Below are positions 56,001 to 64,000 of a stretch of DNA of 64,000 nucleotides, one piece after another; positions within the stretch are counted from its first letter, which is position 1; each line of letters opens with the position of its first letter. A model generated the notes under the pieces. It searched no databases. It was not told the DNA's origin and saw only the letters and a list, made by a program, of their open reading frames with translations. The translations under genes were made by a program, and so were the position numbers. This DNA is from Alnus glutinosa (Eukaryota; Streptophyta; Magnoliopsida; Fagales; Betulaceae). The stretch is taken from positions 24,707,616-24,771,615 of the forward strand of contig NC_084894.1 of the NCBI RefSeq assembly GCF_958979055.1, written 5' to 3'.

Positions 56001-58284
56001 GTACCAAAGTCAGTAAATCACCGACTTTTATTTTCTGTATGGAGATATATTTCAATCTCCAAAGCCATAACAAGAGCATTTTTAAATTCTTAAAGACTCT
56101 ACTTTACGTCAACATCACTATGCAGAAATAAACAAATAATTTTGTTTCAAAAATTGGGACGTAGGTCAATTTTAAATAGACTTTAAATAAACCCCAACCA
56201 ATATTCCACCAAAAAATAAGAAAAATTTCAAGTTTAAAATAAAATTGAAATTTTTAATAAGCCAAACTAGAAAATAGATTTCAAAAAGATTATGGAATAT
56301 AAATCATTTTTTGAGGTCAAAATTATAACTGAATTTTAAAATTAACCTATAGATCCCAACAAGCTCAAATTATAAACACGTGTTATCCATTTTAAAAAGG
56401 ACTCTGCATTTGTGTTGACAATGTGGATTGTTAAACCATAATCAATCCACAATATATTTGATTGAGTCACTAAAAGAGATTCACGACATACTAGATATGG
56501 AGATTATCTTTATTTTAAGTCATTTCTTATACTTCATGCAATCTTTCTTTATATGCCCTTAATTTTTCTTATTTCATGAGAAATATGTATCTTGATTGCC
56601 ATAATACTTTATTGGCACCTTATTCTCATGCTTTAAGTGTTGGACATGATTGCATTTATTGGTCCTTCCTTTGACATGAATAATCATGTGAACACTTTAT
56701 AAATTCTCTCATATCCTTGAACACACATGGTTAGAAGTTTATTTACTAACCATTTATCCTTACGTGTGTTACAAGATAAAATTCTACACTTAGAAGAGAG
56801 AATTCAAAAAATTGAAATAGACCAACAATGACTCAAAAATCTCAATCTTTAGGGACTTAAGCTAATCTATAATATCCTTCATTCCCATAATGGGATTATA
56901 AACACTTCAGAAACTGTAAAAGGTTTGTCTTTAAAGCTTTTTCTATTGGGGTGCTGGCCAAGTTTTGTTTGAACTTACTAAATGTTCATAAACAACCTTT
57001 ATAAAACTTTGGCTCTAAAACATTCAGGAATAAATCCCTGATGACTTTAGTGACATGAGATTTCATGAACATCTAACTTAAGTGATTAAATCACTCCCAC
57101 CGTTCATGCTTAATAATCTCACGTGGCGTACTTAATTCCGCGGGAGTAGGTGGTTTGTCCACACGGAGTACCAAAATTTTTAACACCCCAAATGAAAAAG
57201 CATATCAATCATTTTTCCAATCAGAAAAATATTATCATAATGTATTGGAATATAAAACCACCAAAAGGTAGAGTAACAGGAATAGCTGCAATAACCCAAA
57301 ATTAAAATAAATATTTTAATGCTATGAAGTAACTTTATTTTAAATTAGCCAATGCCAATTTAAATAGTAAATTTCAACCTACCTTTGGGCAAAGGTTGCA
57401 TCACGCATGAAATTTACTCTTTATTGATAAGACTAATAAATTTAAATATTAATAAATAAAATTCTTCGTACCTTTGGGCAACCGAAAGAAATTTTACTTT
57501 TAATACTAAATTTGTTATCTCATTCTAATTAAGTCATAAAAATAAAAACTTCCCTTTGGGGATAGGTAATTAAATTTATGAGTTAATTACAATACGATGT
57601 TAATTTTTCTATATGAAGTTCATGTGTATGATCCTTATGCAATTATTACAAAATTAGGATGCTTTGGCTCTCCCAAAATCATAATAATCACGCTGTAATT
57701 CATGAACATCTAATAAATCTTTATGAGGTTCATGCGTGTAATCCTGATGTAATTATCATACAAAAATGGGATGCTTTGGCTCTCCCATAATTATCATGAT
57801 AATTACGTGTGTGTAATCTTGATGCAATTATTATTCAAAAATTGGGATGCTTTGGCTCTCCCAAAATCATAATAATAATTGCGACTTCATTAACATCTAA
57901 CAACTTTATAGATGCCCACTTAATAGCCCCAAGAATATAACAAACCAATACCTAAATGGGGTAAACAGCATTTTCCAAGGTGCAAGCAGATGAGCTCCCA
58001 GGAAAGTGAGGGGGGTCACACCGGACACACTTAAATCCCAAGACTTTCCTTGCCAGAACTTTCCCCGACATTGCATTCTTAGATATTACTGTAAACACAC
58101 CAGTATATATGGTATTGTTGATTATTCTTAGGTCTATAGGCATCAAACAATTTATATATAACAATATAAATTATAAATTCAACAATTAAAAATATATTCC
58201 TCAATTCATGTATTAAATAAACAATAATTTTAATACACAGTACTGTAAATAATAAAGGGAATAAAACTTTAATATGAGGACATA

Positions 58285-58380
58285 ATAAAACACATGGCCT
58301 AATGGTTTAGTAAGTGGCCAAGGCTCTTTACACCTGGTGAACCCAGGTTCTAAACACCATAAGGCCTAAATTCCCCTTTT
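58285..58380 (+). other. tRNA-like (SINE-head-like) sequence in the Copia leader
   Basis: GGCCTAATGGTTTAGTAAGTGG resembles a tRNA A box region and CAGGTTCTAAACACC a weak B box, 35 bp apart. Too diverged to call a tRNA gene. Next to it, 58390-58760 is rich in GGGTT/AACCC motifs. Confidence 0.25.
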
Positions 58381-59105
58381 AAAAAGAACTTGATGGGTTA
58401 CTGAAAAGGGTTGCTGTATTGGGCTGACCTAATTAGGTTAACCCACTTAATTTGGGTTGGGTATCTGTATTGGGCTACTATATTGGGTTGGGCTTTTGGG
58501 TCACAAGACTCCAAATGGGCTACTGTATTTGGCAATTAGGTCAACCCACTTAATCGGGTCAGGCCTCTGGGTCTATGTATAGTGCTGGCCCAAACTAGGT
58601 CAGCCCACTTAAATGGCCCAAAACTGCATGGGTTTTAAAAAAAAACCCTACCTGAAAAATATATCCAACCCAGAAACTTTAATGGGTCGAAACCCTACCC
58701 AGTCACCAACCAACCCGACCCGTAATGTTCCAGATGGGTTGAAAACCCTAAAAATAGAACCCTAGCCGCCACCCCTTTATGAAAATACCCATATCAAGAT
58801 TACAATAACTCAAAATTAGGCAGTATATCACAATACACAAAATAGTGATAAAACAAAAATAGTTTTATCAAATTTATGGGTTTTCACAAACAGTACGTGA
58901 ACAACAAATATTCACAAAATAATCGCTAATGTGTTTCTATCATGTCACAAAAGACGAAATATTGCTCAAACAATATTGACAAACAGCAGTGAACAATACC
59001 AAATAGAATATACTTGATTCAATATTGATAACCAATAAAAAATACTTGATTCAATATTGATAACGCATAATAAAATTATACGCTAAGCAAAATAGCACAG
59101 AGGAT

Positions 59106-59118
59106 GGCTCTGATACCA
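59106..59118 (-). other. Primer binding site of the Copia element
   Basis: Inverse of TGGTATCAGAGCC, complementary to the 3' end of initiator Met-tRNA, two bases from the 5' LTR. Fixes the orientation as minus. Confidence 0.92.
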
Positions 59119-59120
59119 CA

Positions 59121-59604
59121 TGTTAGAAATATTCAACATATTATTTAATCTAACATGCGCAGCGGAAAACGAATAAACAGGATTCAGGCTTACCTCTAGC
59201 CATGTTTGCTCAAGCGTCGCGTCTCCACGATCCATCTGAAGAACAAGAAAGATTATTTGAGGGATCTTCTAACCTATGCCTATTGCTTGATGGCTGTACT
59301 GATGGTGTACACAGGCACTCTATTTATAGGCTAGGTTAGGGACCCTCAAAATGGTAAACACCGTATTTGTTTCATTCCATCAAGGAAACAATATCGTTAA
59401 TTGATTTTAAAATCAATTAACCGATTCCATATTTACGGTAATCTAAATTAATAGAAATAACCATAATACCGATTCCATATTTACGGTAATCTAAATTAAT
59501 GGAAATATCCATAATGCCGTATATGTTTATTGAAAAATAATAAACATAGTAAATACCGTAAATGTGATATAAAGGCCACAACCAAAAAGGAATAATATAT
59601 TACA
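59121..59604 (-). repeat. 5' LTR of the Copia element
   Basis: 484 bp, one base shorter than the other LTR in an A run at about 59534. The promoter would direct transcription to the left. Confidence 0.93.
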
Positions 59605-59857
59605 CATTAAACTTAATTACAATCAACCTAAAGAAATATATTCTCTAACAAAATCTATCTCAAAGAGAGCTAATCAAAATTTTAATTTTATATATAAAAC
59701 CCAAAACCACTCGTATCAGTGGAACAATATAGAAGTGAGATGAAACTAGAGACAAGCTTTGCTGAAGCTTATATTATGAGATATCGATACATGCGTGAAG
59801 TCTTAAAACAAACATAAAAAAGACATAATTCGAATTGAATGAACAATTGGAGTTGGG
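59605..59857. other. Continuation of older Copia remnant
   Basis: After the CATTA duplication the sequence continues the DNA seen before 52915. No gene. Confidence 0.4.
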
Positions 59858-60942
59858 AAAACAGGCGCTGCGTGAGTACTGAAGAAGAAGAAGAACATGT
59901 GCTGCTGAACTAGTGAACCGAAGAACTAAAGAAGAAGAAGTCAAGAAGTACTGAGAAACTCAGAAAAGAAAAGGCGGAACTGCGGAAGACAGGAAGAATT
60001 TAGAGAAGTATGAGGAGAAAAGAGGGGATATAGACTGTATAGTGTTTAGGGTAAAGGGCGAACTGGTAATTTCATATTTTTTAATAAATAAATAGATAAT
60101 AATATATATTTATACACCCAAAGCCGATTACCCGGTTATAATCGGGTGTCTAAAAACCCAATAACCAGCTCTGACTCCGGGTACTTGGTTATTCGGTTAT
60201 AAATAATCGGGTACCAAACCGGTTTGGAATTACACCCCTATTTGTGACCCATGAGGGGTCAAGTTCGTGACCTGGGTTAGACTTGATTTTTTTAAAATAA
60301 TAATAATAATAAATTTTTTATTGTTAAATTAAAGTTTGTAATTTTATAAACATCGTAGGGTTATAAGAGACATTTTACTTGTCAACAGTTTGATTTAATG
60401 TTGAATTTGGATGGAATGGTTGACATTGCAAAAAAAAAAAAATTGAAAGATGGTGATCCTAAATTAACACTTTTTAAAGTTTGAGGGTATGATTGTAAAA
60501 GCGATGAAAGATCAGGAGTGGTAATTGACGTTTTTCCTTTTATTTTTTTTATTAATTCTAAAGGACATGTGTTGCAATATTATCGATGTTGATATAAACA
60601 ATATTAATTAGTGGATTCCATCCAATTTGGTAATGAAGAACACGTCCATGAATCTGTTTGTGTTTTTTGCTTACACCAAGAAGTTTTTTTTTTTTTTAAG
60701 TCATTTTTTAAACTCCAGATAAGTACCATTTGCACTTAAATAAAACCACAAAAACTAATTTTATATTTTTCCCAAGAAGGTATAACGAAATCAAACAATG
60801 ATCTAGAGAGTCACTTGAAAGTATATCCCCACACCACTAATTAAAATACACACCAACAACGTTCTTGTGTAGATAAGATGGGGGCAAAATGTCGTTTTGT
60901 GTTGAAATGACCAATGAGAGTTACTTATTATAATAATAATAA
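59858..60942. repeat. MULE/hAT composite and flank, copy C (left-truncated)
   Basis: Starts at AACAGGCGCTGCGTGAGTACTG inside the hAT and is closer to copy B (26060-27150) than to copy A. The hAT ends at 60240 followed by TTTGTGAC, and the MULE ends at 60537. The flank then continues to a TAA microsatellite that received the next element. Confidence 0.75.
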
Positions 60943-62074
60943 GGGTTAAATACCTCTAAAAGGGTTAAATACCTCTAAAGTCCCTGAGTTTTGACAACTT
61001 TATTTTTTAGTCCCTGAGTTTCAATTCGCATCACAAATAATATATCAATTTTGGGAAATGACCAAATTAGTACCTCAGTTAACTTCTCCGTCCAAAAATT
61101 AACGGTCCGCCACGTGTCAACCTCAGAAGTTGACACGTGGCACTATATAAAAAAATTAAAAATTAAAAATTAAAAATAAAAAATCTTTAAAAATTAATTA
61201 AAAAATTAAAAAAAAAATACTAAAAAAAAAAAAAAAGGGTGGCTCACCACCATGGGGATGGCCGACCACCCCCATTTTGGCCAGGGAGGTGGCTGGCCGG
61301 TCTAGGGTGGCCGAACCACCCCCATGTGGTGGTTCGGCCACCCTCTGGACAGCAAAAAAAAAAAAAAAATTGGGTTAAGGGTTTTGCCCTTGGGGGTGGC
61401 CGAACCACCCCCAAGGGGCACGGGGGTGGTTCGGCCACCCCCAGATCGGCCCTTGGGGGTGGTTCGGCGACCCCAAGGGCAAAACGGAAAAAAAATTTTA
61501 GGGTTTATTTTTTCCGTTTTGGGTGGGGCCACGGGGGTGGTTCGGCCCAAGGGCCACGGGGGTGGTTCGGCCACCCCCATACCAACCGATCTGGGGGTGG
61601 CCGAACCACCCCCGTGTCCCTACCACCCCCAAGGACAAAATCCTAAACCCGAATTTTTTTTTTTTTTTTTTTCTGTCCAGGGGGTGGCCGAACCACCACA
61701 TGGGGGTGGTTCGGCCACCCCAGACAGGCCGGCCACCTCCCTGGCCAAAATGGGGGTGGCCGGCCACCCCCATGGTGGCCAAGGGGGTGGCTCAGCCACC
61801 CCCTTTTTTTTTTTTAGTTTTTTCAGTTTTTTTTTTAATTTTTTAATTAATTTTTAAAGATTTTTTATTTTTTACTTTAATTTTTTTATATAGTACAACG
61901 TGTCAACTTCTGAGGTTGATACGTGGCGGACCGTTAATTTTTGGACGGAGAAGTTAACCGAGGTACTAATTTTGTCATTTTCCAAAATTGATGTATCATC
62001 TGTGATGCGAATTGAAACTCAAGGACTAAAAAATAAAGTTGTCAAAACTCAAGGATTAAAAAGGTGTTTAACCC
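60943..62074. mobile_element. 1.1-kb foldback element with nested GC hairpins
   Basis: Outer arms (about 60965-61230 and 61815-62074) are inverted copies: GGGTTAAATACCTCTAAAGTCC on the left, GTGTTTAACCC on the right, with shared GTTAACTTCTCCGTCCAAAAATTAACGG-type text. The centre (61236-61815) is built from over a dozen alternating GGTGGCCGAACCACCCCC and inverse units, itself symmetric about its middle (GGACAGC/CTGTCC). The element sits in a (TAA)n tract, so the apparent duplication TAATAATAA is uninformative. ORFs across the centre on both strands are consequences of the symmetry, not genes. Confidence 0.85.
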
Positions 62075-62110
<36 letters not shown>

Positions 62111-62217
62111 GTCAATGAGAGTTAGCTAGTATGTCGTTTTAAGCATAACTTATTAAAGAAAAAGTCAATGAGAGTTAGCTAGTATGTCGTTTTAAGCGTA
62201 ACTTATTAAAGATGTTT
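62075..62217 (+). repeat. 53-bp tandem repeat
   Basis: Two units of AAGTCAATGAGAGTTAGCTAGT to CATAACTTATTAAAG (starts about 62109 and 62162). A 56-bp-period version lies at 13452-13560 in block A. Confidence 0.85.
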
Positions 62218-64000
62218 TATACTGACTTAGGCATCGGAGTGGGGGTCTGGTCGGCACCCCCATACTCCGATGAGTCGTTTATTATTTTGCAGATTACTAG
62301 GAGAGCGAAGATTAAGGAAGGCAACGAATCACAAGGTGACACGTCACCGTACCGGAAACTGTACCAACAGTTTGGTGCCGTCTGTGGGAATACGACGAAT
62401 CGTTTCTTGCAAAAAAAAAATATCCGCAACGGTGACTACGCGATAAATCATGGCTGAAACTGGCCTGTGGTTTCTTCCTTCAAAGATCATCACTAGACCA
62501 AGACAGATCTATATAGATCTACAGCCATACATAGTAGATCACGTTCAACTATGACGTATCAGTATTCAATTGGCATCGAATCAATGCTCGCCTTCGTCAG
62601 AAAAACAAGATAAGTCCATACTTTTCTTTTCATTTCGATTTGTTAAATTGTGGAAAGAAATTCATAGTGTGGATGACTATCTGTGCTATTATGAAATCCA
62701 ATGATAAGAAATTTTGGAGTGTCAGATCTGAAACTCTCTTTAGACAAAGATCAATAATTATTGTGCCCTTGTACGTTTACAAGCGCTTCGTTAAAAAACA
62801 TGAAGCCTTTCAACTATACTGTGAGTTTTGGTTGGAATGGTGCTTCTCTTCTAATACTTGTTGATTTTTGATATTTTTTATTGGCACTACAAGACCAATA
62901 ATTGGGTTTATAAAAGAAGAGTGATGGTTTGAAATTGTCAAGCCTTGATTTCACGATAAAATTGTAAAAGTTCTTAGCCCATGCCTTTCCTCTTATTAGA
63001 AAGAGATTTTTGAGTCAATAGAAGTATATCTCTAAATCTGGTTTTTTAACGTCAAAATTAATTGCTGACAACAAGGCATGTGCTCGTCTAAATTACCGGC
63101 AATGTGTTTGTTAACCTTCTCTGCAGAAATGACAAGAAAGAAAGGGCCATGACGTTGTCAATCACAATCTGATCACACGGTCATGATTTCATCCTCCGGA
63201 CTTAGGATTTTGACTCCTTAGTGATCAAGGACACGAGCCTATAGAACAGATCATGTTCAATAGACAGATCTTCGAGATTATGGGTGCAATCCGTGTCACG
63301 ATCTGGGCTTAGAAGAAATCAAGAGTTAGAAGAAATCAGGGGTAATTTCGTCAATAGAAGGAACAACCCAAGTCGCCAAGAATGGTTAAAAACCCTTGCT
63401 TGTATTCAGAGGCCCAGAACCTCTAACAGGGTATGATTTCCATGGATCCTCATGTATGACGGGCCGGACTGAACATGGAGCAGGAGCGTGAGAAACCCGG
63501 ACGGTGGCCAGTAGACTCGGACCTGCACCATCTTCTCACCTAGCTCACGTCCATGGAACCGAGCTCTGGCTGTGACCCGCCGAAGCCTAAACCAGATTTG
63601 GAACCGGGCGCCAGGGACAGCATCCAATCCGACCCCTTCGACTTGGTCCTTGACGTTGTTCGCAAGAAGTCCAAGAATTGCGATTGCTTGCAAGCTTGTG
63701 TTGTCCAGAGAATCACGAACTGAACAATCCGGAGCCCCTGCTTGCATTCAAAGATCCAGAACCCACCGAGAATCTGTAAACAAGAAAGCAAACCCGAGAC
63801 TCCGAGACCATCGACCAATGCTGCTACCACCGTACAAGATGGCTCCACCCGAGCAGGTGACATCGAGGATCGCGATCCTTAGGACGTCAGAACGCGAGTC
63901 CCCGGTACTTCAGGTTTTGCCCAGTAGGACATTGGAGCCCCGAACATGGAAGCAGTCTTCTTCAACGATTTGGAGATTTTCAAGTAAGATAAATGCTGCT
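62218..64000 (+). mobile_element. Ty3-gypsy element, 5' portion (truncated left, runs off window)
   Basis: ACTGACTTAGGCATCGGAGTGGG followed after about 150 bp by TTTGGTGCCGTCTGTGGGAA (62371-62390) is the usual R/U5 end plus primer-site region of plant Tat/Retand-like gypsy elements. The U3 part is missing: the block C repeat joins directly at 62217. An ATG at 62450 opens only a 36-codon frame, so gag is broken. 62600-63300 is featureless; 63400-64000 is GC-richer, with overlapping minus ORFs (63406-63747, 63540-63863) that I do not recognise. Confidence 0.5.

Larger units (their letters stand above)
52920..59604 (-). mobile_element. Ty1-Copia retrotransposon, structurally complete, coding-dead
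   Basis: 6685 bp with a perfect target duplication CATTA (52915-52919 and 59605-59609). LTRs 52920-53404 (485 bp) and 59121-59604 (484 bp) differ, as far as I can read, by one A in a homopolymer. The orientation is minus: the primer site (inverse of TGGTATCAGAGCC) is at 59106-59118 next to the right LTR, and the purine tract (inverse AAGTGGGAGAA) is at 53405-53415. Integrase and reverse transcriptase remnants are readable in Copia order, but stops and frameshifts occur throughout; the longest minus ORF is 61 codons. It is inserted into older Copia DNA. Confidence 0.93.

Noticed and set aside
61239..61857. Several overlapping ORFs of 60-177 codons on both strands
   Set aside because: They come from the symmetric GGTGGCCGAACCACC units of a foldback element; both strands give the same Gly/Pro/Val-rich text.
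63406..63863. Two overlapping minus-strand ORFs near the right edge
   Set aside because: They overlap in different frames, show no domain that I recognise, and lie in a truncated gypsy context; listed only within that element.

Overview
The window looks like a transposon-rich, AT-rich stretch of a eudicot nuclear genome, probably a woody plant. The signs are GT-AG split genes, plant LTR retrotransposons primed by initiator Met-tRNA, a Cassandra TRIM element with 5S rRNA-like LTRs, MITEs of several superfamilies and many microsatellites. The species cannot be named from the sequence alone.

The only clearly functional genes are four complete plus-strand copies of a tropinone-reductase-like short-chain dehydrogenase/reductase (SDR) gene. 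They start at 8696, 20665, 29373 and 43883. Each has five exons with conserved boundaries and phases and an intact reading frame of 263, 263, 261 and 261 residues. They form two sub-families: copies 1 and 2 are near-identical segmental duplicates, and so are copies 3 and 4. All keep the TGGTKGIG cofactor motif and the Asn-Ser-Tyr-Lys catalytic set. Differences lie in the NNAG-position motif, next to the catalytic Tyr, and at the C-terminus.

Layout. 1-8.4 kb: foldback elements, two long minus-strand LTR copies and a hAT MITE. 8.4-11 kb: SDR copy 1. 11-20.3 kb: half of a MULE/hAT composite, a Tourist MITE, a plus-strand long LTR and a MULE carrying coding-like DNA. 20.3-23.4 kb: SDR copy 2. 23.6-29 kb: a hAT element, then a MULE with a nested hAT that has captured part of a V-ATPase subunit c gene. 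29-34.4 kb: SDR copy 3. 34.4-43.5 kb: a hAT element, a retrocopy with a poly(A) tail, and a solo LTR holding a second solo LTR and a Cassandra. 43.6-51.2 kb: SDR copy 4, its flank split by an LTR element that carries an intronless succinic semialdehyde dehydrogenase fragment. 52.9-59.6 kb: a Copia element with a 5-bp target duplication and almost identical LTRs but ruined coding. 59.9-64 kb: a third copy of the MULE/hAT block, a 1.1-kb foldback element and the start of a Ty3-gypsy element.

The SDR genes probably act as parallel NADP(H)-dependent reductases of similar but not identical substrates; the substrate cannot be inferred. Much of the rest is a layered record of insertions, many datable relative to one another by nesting and target-site duplications. 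Transposons of three classes (hAT, Mutator-like, LTR) carry host-gene pieces.
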